Positions 46,465 through 54,169 of a stretch of DNA of 64,000 bases are shown here, piece after piece. This stretch comes from Oceaniferula marina. Lineage in GTDB: Bacteria > Verrucomicrobiota > Verrucomicrobiia > Verrucomicrobiales > Akkermansiaceae. The stretch lies in the NCBI RefSeq assembly GCF_013391475.1, contig NZ_JACBAZ010000001.1, positions 640,377-704,376 on the forward strand. Reading direction: 5' to 3'. How positions within the stretch are numbered: the first letter of the stretch is position 1; every line of letters starts with the position of its first letter. Made by a program: the position numbers and the translations under genes. The notes below the pieces were generated by a model. The model saw only the letters and a list, made by a program, of their open reading frames with translations. It was not told the origin of the DNA and did no database searches.

Positions 46465-49400
46465 CTACTCCCACTCAATCTTCACAGATCCTTCTTTAAG
46501 CAGAAGGTCGCTAAGTTTGGTACGGAAGCCTTGTGCTTTCTTGCCGTTGATTTTTACGGATCTTGCCTTACCTGAGTTCACCACTTTCTCTGAGGCTGTG
46601 ATGACCCAGTCTGCTCCGAGAGGTCGCTTGACTTCCATCTTCTCAAAGCTTGGTGGAACAAACTCCACCATCGAGTCAGCCCCAACACCGCCATCAATAG
46701 AGAAAATACCCATGCTAGATAGATTAAGCCATGCACTCATTTGACCTTGGTCCTCGTCACCGAGATAGGCATCGTAAGGAGTATAACCATAGTAGCGGTT
46801 GAGGATAGAACGCACCCATTTTTGAGTAAGTTCAGGTTTGCCAAAGGCATTGAACAAGTAGCTGGAGTGCATCATCGTTTGGTTCCCGTGATTCACCTTG
46901 ATGAAGCCCATCTGATCGGCAGGAGCCATAAAATTCATTGCTTCGGAAGCCTCAAACTCGCTATTGAGAATACCAACAGCTTTCTCTGATCCACCCAAAT
47001 ACTTCATCAGACCTTGAGTGTTTTGTGGAACAAACCAGCGCAACTGAGTATCGCTTCCCTCCACACAGTGCGTTTTGTCAGTCCATGCTCCCTGTCTGTT
47101 TTTAAAGCGCACTTTCAGACTGGCAGGGTGAATAGCGTTCTTCCAGTTATTAGCACGGTCTGAGAACATCTTGATCGTTGCAGCGGGACGTTTCAATGCC
47201 ATAGCCAGCTGAGCTGTTGCCCAGTCTTGATACGCGTATTCCAACGTGGAGCTGGCATAATGTCCGTAGCCTTTGCCTTCTGAGGTGACGTAGCCATACT
47301 TTAGATAATCTGAATAATGTTCATTACCAGCATAGCCGCCATACAGCAGATGCTTTCCAGGTGTAGTTTGCTGGTGATAGAATGCTTTCCATAATTTTTC
47401 TGGATCCGAGCCACGAACTCCAGCAGTCCAGGCTCCAGCCATCAACGGGAGCTCAGGAGATCCCAACATAACTCCAATCGCTTCCGCTCCAGCAGGTCCT
47501 TTCAAGGTGTATCCTGTTTTTTCAAAGTATTGAATTTGAGACTCCATGAACGTTTGTGATATCTCAGGGTAAACCCAGTTCCACAGTTGGTTCAGATTCC
47601 AGTGCGTTCCCCAGACCCCATCACTAGAGAACATTTCCAAGCCCTTTGGTGCGGTCTGAATTTTCTCTGAAGCATCTCTCCACCGGCCATCGACATCACT
47701 ACAGATACCGCGACCTGATAGACTACGGTAAAGACTCGTGTAAAATCGCTGACGACGTGTAGCGTCCTTTGTTTCCAGCGTGATACGCCCCAACAGATCA
47801 TCCCAAGTTTGCTTACTCTCCTCTACAAGCTTGTCTAAGTCCCAGCCAAATGGCTCAGTGATTTCGGTTTTAAGGTTGTTTGCGGCTCCTTCGATATCGA
47901 CCAGTGATATTCCTGTGCGCATATTGACGACTCCCCCCTTAGGCAAATCAAACACAGGAGAAAAGCCACAATCCCCGAGACCCTTGCCGCTGCGTTTATA
48001 ATCTATTGTCTTCACAGCTGTAGATAGTTTTCCATCCTTCCAGCCATCAAGCTGCTTGATAGGTTGATCAAACTGCATTACAAAATGGACGATGTAATCC
48101 TGTTTCTCCGGATAACCACTGCCCCAGTTCTGTTGCTTCGAATACCCTCGGATTTCGTATGGACTCGTTTGCTCCACATGCACTTCATTGATATACGTTT
48201 TGTATTCGTCCACTCCTGTCTGAAGGGCACAAATGATACGTGGGTCAACCGCTTTGGGATAGGTGTAGCGTTCGAGAGAAGAGCGCTTCGTTGCTCCCAT
48301 TTCAGCTTTGATACCCGTGTCTTGTAGCGTTACTGAATACTTCCCAACCTCAGCGACCGCTTCTTTGGGATTGATGCGTGAACGCCATCCAGAATCGGGA
48401 TCGAATCGACTCCCCTGCTTCACAAACATCTTGCCGTGATGTGGCATCGTCATCATTCCACTCATGGTCCATTCATGAATATGCCCGAAGCCAGCAATGG
48501 ACTCGACTTGATAATCATAGCCTCCTTTCCAACGTGCTGTTTCATTCTCTGGACTAATTCTCATGAGACACATAGGCGCTGCAGGCCCAGGCGTAATCAT
48601 CCAACGTGAGTTTGTAGTGCCTGCAAGCATATTCACCTCATCACTAAGACGCACGAGATCACTTTTCTTCTGAACTAACAGATCTCCTGAAACAACCCCA
48701 TCTTTGTCTTTAATAATAACGGATCGTTCGGTGTCCGTATCCACAGCAGGAAGTGGCACGTCCCATGACTGACGCCCCTGAAGGAAATCATGTGATTCTA
48801 CCATTTTGCCATCCACCCAAACATCAAGCGTCTGAGGCTGCTGCTGCATATTGATCACATCGATCACCAAGGCTTGGGTGCGTTGCGTCTTCTCATTCAG
48901 TCTATCTTTCCCAGCCATACTCAACTGTTGCACGGCGAAACTCCTTGGAGCTGCCAGCTTGAGAGTTGGATCCTCAGATTCAAAACTCACGGCATCGAAT
49001 TCAAGCCAGTCGCCTTTATAAGAATGCAGTCGTAAAATATTGCTACCCTGCTTCAGCTGACCCACAGGGATAGCAAAACGCAGCTGCTTTTTATTTTTCA
49101 AAGACGCCACATTGATGTCATGAGCAATACCATTCACCTCAAGCCTCACAATCGGTGCGTCTTGATGCACCTTCGCTACATCAATAACCAAGGCACATGG
49201 CTTGGTGGGAGCTGACTCAAGAGTGAAAGCAAAAGGTGCAAAATTAACACGCCACGACCAATATCCCATTCCAGCCCATGTTCCTTTCGTCCCAGGGAGA
49301 ATGTAAGTCCAGTCCTGAGTTTTATCACGGCCAACCATGAATAATCGATCACGGTCTCCCAGCTTTTTGACGTAACCATTGATTCCTTCTTTCGCACCCC

Positions 49401-49506
49401 CAAACTCAGCCGACGAGCCATCAGCCACACCAATGCTAAAAAGCGTATTTTGACCAAAGCAGATTCCAACCATTGAGCTAGCGACGATATAAAGCAGAAA
49501 TTTCAT
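46465..49506 (-). CDS. GH92-type glycosidase with N-terminal carbohydrate-binding region
   Basis: The 1013-residue secreted protein has a signal peptide (ending C-F-G-Q). The GH92 core (about 310-950) is recognised by G-F-G-H-I-H-E-W-T-M-S-G, F-Y-T-S-L-Y-R, S-S-D-G-V-W-G-T-H-W-N and Y-L-G-D-E-D-Q-G-Q-M-S-A-W. GH92 enzymes cleave alpha-linked mannose with calcium. The first 290 residues are additional: a beta-rich region with W-R-V-N-F-A-P-F-A-F-T and L-R-L-H-S-Y-K-G-D-W-L-E-F-D-A-V-S that resembles the CBM-like domain of family 4 polysaccharide lyases. The substrate may therefore differ from plain mannan. It diverges from the GH43-type gene. Confidence 0.82.
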   Translation of the reverse strand: MKFLLYIVASSMVGICFGQNTLFSIGVADGSSAEFGGAKEGINGYVKKLGDRDRLFMVGRDKTQDWTYILPGTKGTWAGMGYWSWRVNFAPFAFTLESAPTKPCALVIDVAKVHQDAPIVRLEVNGIAHDINVASLKNKKQLRFAIPVGQLKQGSNILRLHSYKGDWLEFDAVSFESEDPTLKLAAPRSFAVQQLSMAGKDRLNEKTQRTQALVIDVINMQQQPQTLDVWVDGKMVESHDFLQGRQSWDVPLPAVDTDTERSVIIKDKDGVVSGDLLVQKKSDLVRLSDEVNMLAGTTNSRWMITPGPAAPMCLMRISPENETARWKGGYDYQVESIAGFGHIHEWTMSGMMTMPHHGKMFVKQGSRFDPDSGWRSRINPKEAVAEVGKYSVTLQDTGIKAEMGATKRSSLERYTYPKAVDPRIICALQTGVDEYKTYINEVHVEQTSPYEIRGYSKQQNWGSGYPEKQDYIVHFVMQFDQPIKQLDGWKDGKLSTAVKTIDYKRSGKGLGDCGFSPVFDLPKGGVVNMRTGISLVDIEGAANNLKTEITEPFGWDLDKLVEESKQTWDDLLGRITLETKDATRRQRFYTSLYRSLSGRGICSDVDGRWRDASEKIQTAPKGLEMFSSDGVWGTHWNLNQLWNWVYPEISQTFMESQIQYFEKTGYTLKGPAGAEAIGVMLGSPELPLMAGAWTAGVRGSDPEKLWKAFYHQQTTPGKHLLYGGYAGNEHYSDYLKYGYVTSEGKGYGHYASSTLEYAYQDWATAQLAMALKRPAATIKMFSDRANNWKNAIHPASLKVRFKNRQGAWTDKTHCVEGSDTQLRWFVPQNTQGLMKYLGGSEKAVGILNSEFEASEAMNFMAPADQMGFIKVNHGNQTMMHSSYLFNAFGKPELTQKWVRSILNRYYGYTPYDAYLGDEDQGQMSAWLNLSSMGIFSIDGGVGADSMVEFVPPSFEKMEVKRPLGADWVITASEKVVNSGKARSVKINGKKAQGFRTKLSDLLLKEGSVKIEWE

Positions 49507-49679
49507 TTATCTAAATATTGGTTGAGAACAATACAGGCACTGAAAATCAATTTTCTCAAAATTCTCATATTCTCCCCCCTCTTTCTATGTTTTATTTGGA
49601 AACACATAGACTACCATCTCTACAGGGATGAGCAGCCGTCTGATCAAGGCCTTTTAACTCCAGTTCACCCATAGAGCTA

Positions 49680-49695
49680 AATCACTCTAGTGATT
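49680..49695. promoter_or_regulatory. operator-like palindrome between GH92 and GH43 genes
   Basis: AATCACT-CT-AGTGATT with perfect 7-base arms, 76 bases before the GH43 start. It lies in the 265-base divergent control region and no other copy was noticed. Confidence 0.45.
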
Positions 49696-49771
49696 ACGGT
49701 TAGTCTCTTGATCGCGCCGATGACAAAATCACAAAACTCCCCTAACCCTTTAAAACCGCATATAAAAAATC

Positions 49772-50932
49772 ATGAAAATCATCTCCATCCTTTTCATTTT
49801 ATTGACAGTCAACATGCATGCAGAGAATCGTCTCCAATCATTCAAACCAGGTCAAACATGGCCTGACAACAATGGTCGGCATATCAATGCCCATGGCGGA
49901 GGAATATGTGTTTACGACAGCACTTATTACTGGTTCGGAGAGCACAAAATCGAAGGCAAGGCCGGCAACAAGGCCCAAGTGGGAGTGAGTGTTTATTCTT
50001 CCAAAGACCTGTATAACTGGAAAGACGAAGGCATTGCTCTCCCTGTCTCAGACGATCCCAAAAGCGATATCGCCAAAGGCTGTATCCTTGAACGACCAAA
50101 AGTGATTTTCAATGCGAAGACCAATAAATTTGTGATGTGGTTTCATCTCGAATTAAAAGGTCAAGGCTACGGTGCTGCTCGAAGCGGAATTGCCATTGCC
50201 GACAAGATCACAGGACCCTACACCTTTATACGTAGTATTCGCCCTAACGCTGGACACTGGCCCCAAAATGTCACAGCCGATGAAAAAGACCCCCGCTCAA
50301 TTGCTCGAACCAAGGCGGAAAACGACAGGTTTAGTGGTGCCCCGACGAAGAAACATGAAAAGTTTAACATCCTAGGATCCCACATGGAAGGAGGGCAAAT
50401 GGCACGCGATATGACGTTGTTTGTCGATGACGACGGCAAGGCTTATCACCTTTATTCCTCTGAACACAATTCAACGCTCCACATATCGCTACTCACGGAA
50501 GATTACCTTGACCATTCAGGCACCTATGTTCGAGTCTTTCCTTTCCGCTGGATGGAAGCTCCTGCCATTTGTAAAAACAACGGAAAATATTACCTCATCG
50601 CTTCTGGTTGCACTGGGTGGTCGCCTAATGCGGCTCGATCAACCGTCGCCGACACTATTTTTGGCCCATGGAAGGAGTTAGGAAACCCTTGTGTAGGAGA
50701 AAATACCAGTAACGGGCTAGGACCTTCAAAAACATTTGGAGGTCAAAGCACTTACATTTTACCTGTCCTGGGACAAGACAATGCCTTTATTGCCATGTTC
50801 GATCAATGGAGACCAAACAATGCCATCGACGGGCGCTATATCTGGTTGCCCATCCAGTTCGAAAAAGGTTCATTGAAAATTGAGTGGCAAGATGAGTGGA
50901 ATTTATCCTTTTTTAAGAAAAACCCTGAATAG
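49772..50932 (+). CDS. secreted GH43-like glycoside hydrolase
   Basis: The 386-residue protein has a signal peptide (ending M-H-A-E) and the five-bladed propeller pattern of GH43: G-G-G-I-C-V-Y-D-S-T-Y-Y-W-F-G-E, C-I-L-E-R-P-K-V, D-M-T-L-F-V-D-D-D-G-K-A-Y and M-E-A-P-A-I-C-K-N-N-G-K-Y-Y. The N-terminal N-A-H-G-G-G and Y-Y-W-F-G-E-H-K resemble the exo-galactanase-like subgroups. The substrate is probably a galactose- or arabinose-containing side chain. It lies within the tRNA-bounded element and is divergent from the GH92 gene. Confidence 0.82.
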   Translation: MKIISILFILLTVNMHAENRLQSFKPGQTWPDNNGRHINAHGGGICVYDSTYYWFGEHKIEGKAGNKAQVGVSVYSSKDLYNWKDEGIALPVSDDPKSDIAKGCILERPKVIFNAKTNKFVMWFHLELKGQGYGAARSGIAIADKITGPYTFIRSIRPNAGHWPQNVTADEKDPRSIARTKAENDRFSGAPTKKHEKFNILGSHMEGGQMARDMTLFVDDDGKAYHLYSSEHNSTLHISLLTEDYLDHSGTYVRVFPFRWMEAPAICKNNGKYYLIASGCTGWSPNAARSTVADTIFGPWKELGNPCVGENTSNGLGPSKTFGGQSTYILPVLGQDNAFIAMFDQWRPNNAIDGRYIWLPIQFEKGSLKIEWQDEWNLSFFKKNPE

Positions 50933-51233
50933 CCCGTCAGTAACCATTCTGGACATGTAAGGCACCGCCTTCCGATGGGCGAAAGGAGTTCTAGGATTGA
51001 CTGTCGAATAGAGCAGAAAATGAGAGCGGTTGTATATCTTTTGATAACGTTGAGGATGCAGATGTCCACTTTCGGATCCTGTCACAGATCTCTGTTCCAA
51101 GCGTAAAAATGACAGCACTCTGCCAAGTGTCCAAACTGAGCAAAATCATCGAACCAACTCCACGCTCTTAGCTGTCTTGCTCTGGACAGCGGCCTGACAT
51201 GCTGCAGCACAGTTTCTGATCATAGTTTCGGTA
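50933..51233. other. non-coding remnant inside the element
   Basis: No intact gene or recognised domain is visible. It separates the GH43-type gene from the integrase remnant and may be a degraded part of the integration module; I could not align it to anything. Confidence 0.4.
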
Positions 51234-51746
51234 CTAAATTTTTAGCCTCACCCCGGGTTGAGCGCATTCTTCCTTACAGCTTTCCGGTAGATGGACGCTT
51301 TCTGTTTCCCTTTCTGACTCGACAACTGGCCAGATATCGGATAGGTTGTGCTGCTCGAACTTACGCAAGTTCTCTTCATCAGCGGATCTAAAGGCCCATA
51401 CAACCGACGTCAAACCGCTGCGATGACTCATCTCTATCTGAGAACGATAAAGTTCAGCATTTTTCACCTCCATCACCCTTTGAGCAGCCTCACTAAGAGA
51501 AATGCCAAACGGCTCAAGCAGTGACGAAGCGCGGGTTGCCTCATCGGCCAAAGACGGACTAATGACACTAGCTTTAGTTCCATGTGCCTCGTAATCAGAT
51601 CGCAGCTCCGATGCAAAATTTTTAGCCTCGTCCCGGGTAGGAAAGAATATCCTTTGCCGCTTTCCCGTGGGAGAAAGACGCTCTGGGATTTCAACCTTCC
51701 AACCTGAAGTAGTTTTGGTGAATTTGAATGATGGCTTCCGTGGCAT
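51234..51746 (-). pseudogene. truncated tyrosine-integrase, N-terminal domain only
   Basis: The frame from 51746 (M-P-R-K-P-S-F-K-F-T-K) gives about 100 residues resembling the arm-binding N-terminus of phage-type integrases of this phylum: W-K-V-E-I-P-E-R-L-S-P-T-G-K-R-Q-R, F-P-T-R-D-E-A-K-N-F-A-S-E-L and L-L-E-P-F-G-I-S-L-S-E-A-A. After about residue 105 the sequence diverges and no R-H-R-Y catalytic domain exists. It lies 130 bases from the right attachment repeat, the normal position for an integrase. The longer frame to 51842 only translates the iteron-like repeats. Confidence 0.65.
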
Positions 51747-51760
51747 TTGTCTACCGCATT

Positions 51761-51833
51761 TACTGCCGGTATTGCCGGTATTGCCGGAATAAGTCAAGAA
51801 TTGACGGAACATGGCGAATATTGGGAATATTGG
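51761..51833. repeat. two short tandem repeat sets near the right att site
   Basis: Three 9-base units (TACTGCCGG, TATTGCCGG, TATTGCCGG) occupy 51761-51787, and two GAATATTGG units occupy 51816-51833. They lie between the integrase start and the att repeat, where arm-type integrase sites would be. Confidence 0.65.
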
Positions 51834-51877
51834 GAATTGCAAGCATTGATACTCAATAAGTTACAGGTATACCGCTC

Positions 51878-51924
51878 GACTACGAATCAGGAGGCCGGGA
51901 GTTCGAATCTCTCCGGGTGTACCA
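51878..51924 (+). repeat. att repeat, right copy (tRNA-Arg 3' fragment)
   Basis: Identical 47 bases to 46363-46409. The 5' half of a tRNA is absent (preceding bases are unrelated), so this is not a functional tRNA gene. Confidence 0.88.
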
Positions 51925-51929
51925 TTTAT

Positions 51930-51962
51930 AAAGCCCTTGAAATCTACGTTTCAAGGGCTTTT
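51930..51962 (+). terminator. terminator next to the tRNA-Arg fragment
   Basis: AAAGCCCTTGAAA and TTTCAAGGGCTTT enclose TCTACG and are followed by T-rich sequence. It probably was the original terminator of tRNA-Arg before the element separated it from the gene. Confidence 0.75.
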
Positions 51963-52405
51963 CCATTTTTAAGAATCGCCCCTTTTCGGCAAAACAAAAG
52001 ATTCTCGACTCCTGTCGTACTGGAAGAAAAGAGAGTCAGTGCATTTTTTGCCACACCAGCCTGAATTTTCCAATCCGCATTACTCGCTGATAGAAAATTC
52101 ACATAGACAGCATACTCCGTGTTCACCGTTAAACCAGAAATGGTCATCTCCAGCTTCGCGGCATCACCATATCCGCCACTTGCACCATCTTTTTCATAGA
52201 TTCCGTTATTTCCAGCCACGTCGAAACCAAACCCTGAACGAAAACGCCAGAGATTGTCACTCGTTATACTAGTCGTAGAAAAAGGCGAAGGCGTGCCACC
52301 TACAGCTTGTGTGTTGGTGACGCTGGCATCCACATAAGTGATCTGCCCTTGAGCACTCAGGGAACACAGAAAAACTGTTGCAGCTAAAACGGCGGATAGT
52401 TTCAT
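51944..52405 (-). pseudogene. 3'-truncated PEP-CTERM-type surface protein gene
   Basis: Start M-K-L-S-A-V-L-A-A-T-V-F-L-C-S-L, with a signal peptide. The mature part (L-W-R-F-R-S-G-F-G-F, M-T-I-S-G-L-T-V-N-T-E-Y-A-V-Y-V-N-F, A-L-T-L-F) parallels the complete neighbour at 52484-53143. After V-E-N-L the sequence runs into unrelated DNA and ends inside the tRNA terminator, with no V-P-E-P signal. It looks cut by recombination at about position 52000. Confidence 0.7.
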
Positions 52406-52425
52406 TCAGGTTAGAATATTGGGCT

Positions 52426-52460
52426 TAAAAAAGGGTGTCAATCTTACGACTGACACCCTG
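52426..52460 (-). terminator. intrinsic terminator of PEP-CTERM gene 5
   Basis: Read on the minus strand, GGGTGTCA and TGACACCC pair and are followed by TTTTTT. It lies 25 bases past the stop codon at 52484. Confidence 0.85.
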
Positions 52461-52483
52461 TATATCACACAAATATAGAACTC

Positions 52484-53143
52484 TTAGCGGCGGCGACGGA
52501 TCATCAACGCAAGACCACCCAGTCCGAGAAGAGCTGTTGAGCTAGGCTCGGGCACTAATTCATAAGATGCGCCATCATACCATACACGCTCCTCAAGTGA
52601 ATTGTCATCAGAATCATCAACATAGACCTGAATTTCACCTGAGGCATTGGCTACGGCAGTACCTAAATACCCGCGGAGTCCAACACGATCAGAGTTTGAA
52701 AATCCTGTCAGTTCACTATACCCAACGGATCCAGCAGTCCCCGTAGCTGCATTGAAAGACGTAAATGTGCTGTTGTCGAGAGACCCTCTGATCCCACCAC
52801 GGTCGCCGTCGGGATCGCCCCCAGACGCCCCAAAACGGACGTAATTGACGTATACATCATAGCTGGCACCATTTGTTAAACCAGTGATTACCTGGGTCAA
52901 CACGGGTACGTCTTCGTCACCCGCCCCCTCCCAACTTTCCAGAACCGTAATAGAACTTTCACCAAAACCATCGCGCTGACGCCACAAAGCGTTCGTGCGG
53001 TTCTCTCCACCGCCGGTGACAGAAGTAGTGCTGGATATATTACTCAGGTTAGCAGCAACTGAAGTAAAGACAATTGCCGCCTGACTCGTCAGTGTGGCTA
53101 ACGCGATCGTAGAGATTGTTGTAATAATTGATTTTTTTATCAT
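52484..53143 (-). CDS. PEP-CTERM sorting-domain protein 5
   Basis: The start at 53143 (M-I-K-K-S-I-I-T-T-I-S-T-I-A-L-A) opens a signal peptide. The body includes L-W-R-Q-R-D-G-F-G, I-T-G-L-T-N-G-A-S-Y-D-V-Y-V-N-Y and W-Y-D-G-A-S-Y-E-L, and the C-terminus is V-P-E-P-S-S-T-A-L-L-G-L-G-G-L-A-L-M-I-R-R-R-R. It is the intact paralogue of the truncated gene next to it. It lies downstream of a response regulator whose operator-like palindrome at 53254-53271 is in its promoter region. Confidence 0.88.
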   Translation of the reverse strand: MIKKSIITTISTIALATLTSQAAIVFTSVAANLSNISSTTSVTGGGENRTNALWRQRDGFGESSITVLESWEGAGDEDVPVLTQVITGLTNGASYDVYVNYVRFGASGGDPDGDRGGIRGSLDNSTFTSFNAATGTAGSVGYSELTGFSNSDRVGLRGYLGTAVANASGEIQVYVDDSDDNSLEERVWYDGASYELVPEPSSTALLGLGGLALMIRRRR

Positions 53144-53472
53144 TTTAATTTTTAGTAATTTGTGATTTTGAAGAACTAAGGCCGTTGAATGCTTATTGTT
53201 CTCGCGTTGTCTATCTGGCATATAAACCATAAAAAAAAACAGCGCTTCTCATAGTCACGGATATTCGTGACATATCGAAGGCCATGTAATGCCATTCAGC
53301 AAAACACATGAGACGATTGAAAGTCGGTTACGACTCTGAGGAAAAATACTTTATGGTCAACGAGTATTCCGGATGAATTTCTGTTCTGGCTACGTTCCAC
53401 CTCAGTCACGGTACCACACCTTCGAACAGGGAGGCTGAAAATTCAAACTTCCCCTAAGATATATCTTAAAAT
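53144..53472. other. intergenic region with palindromes
   Basis: It contains the palindrome at 53254-53271 and a second perfect palindrome TAAGATATATCTTA at about 53455-53468, next to the stop codon of the response regulator. No gene is seen. Confidence 0.5.
53254..53271. promoter_or_regulatory. palindromic operator-like site
   Basis: GTCACGGATATTCGTGAC with 6-base perfect outer arms. It is 111 bases upstream of PEP-CTERM gene 5 and may be bound by the adjacent LuxR-type regulator. Confidence 0.45.
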
Positions 53473-54144
53473 TTACAGCAAGCCCTCCCGTAGCGCTCGG
53501 GCAACGGCAGCCGAATGCGAATGCACCTCCATTTTCTTGTAAATCCTTCGTATATAGGTGTCGGTCGTATGCACGCTGATTTCCATCTTATCACTCGCTT
53601 CACTGATGGTCATCCCTTGACTCAGCAATTCAAGGAGCTGTTTTTCTCGCGGAGCTAACTTGATATTGGATTCCTTTCCTCTCTTGGAGTGCTCCATGAT
53701 AAAATTGATCATCTTATTATCCAGAACCGTCTCCCCATTTAAGACATCACGTATCCCTCTTACAATTTCCCCCACCGATGCACGCTTAAGCAGATAACCC
53801 GATGCGCCAGCATCAATGGCGGCGAGCAGCTTGTCTCGCTCTGAAAAAACCGTCAACACCAACGATTTCACCTTGGGGGCTTTCTCTGCTAACAAGCGAA
53901 TACCATCCAGGCCACTTCCCCCAATCAAATTAATATCCATCAGAACGACATCGGGCCAAGCAACCCCATCTTCTTCAGCATACGCAAACATATCTTCATA
54001 ACCCGAGAAGCCAGCGCTACAGTTTAACTCTTCTCGCCGCCCCAAAGCACGCATCAAGCCTTTGCGAAACATCGAGTCGTCCTCGACGATCCATACATTA
54101 GCGACATCTAAATCGCTGTCTTGAGTCTTATCTTTCATATTCAT
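53473..54144 (-). CDS. NarL/LuxR-type response regulator
   Basis: The receiver domain (about 15-135) has the acidic pocket E-D-D and the phosphoacceptor Asp70 in V-V-L-M-D-I-N. The C-terminal LuxR-type helix-turn-helix reads L-A-P-R-E-K-Q-L-L-E-L-L-S-Q-G-M-T-I-S-E-A-S, then T-T-D-T-Y-I-R-R-I-Y-K-K-M. The sensor kinase gene is 25 bases upstream on the same strand, so they form a two-component pair. Likely targets are the glycosidase genes and the PEP-CTERM gene nearby, which is inference. Confidence 0.95.
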   Translation of the reverse strand: MNMKDKTQDSDLDVANVWIVEDDSMFRKGLMRALGRREELNCSAGFSGYEDMFAYAEEDGVAWPDVVLMDINLIGGSGLDGIRLLAEKAPKVKSLVLTVFSERDKLLAAIDAGASGYLLKRASVGEIVRGIRDVLNGETVLDNKMINFIMEHSKRGKESNIKLAPREKQLLELLSQGMTISEASDKMEISVHTTDTYIRRIYKKMEVHSHSAAVARALREGLL

Positions 54145-54169
54145 TATGCTAACATCCTAATATTACGTC

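Noticed and set aside
51878-51924. Second tRNA-Arg gene
   Set aside because: Only the 3' 47 bases are present; acceptor 5' strand and D-arm are missing.
53455-53468. TAAGATATATCTTA as an operator
   Set aside because: It is AT-rich and lies at the 3' end of the regulator gene, so chance or a weak termination structure is more likely.
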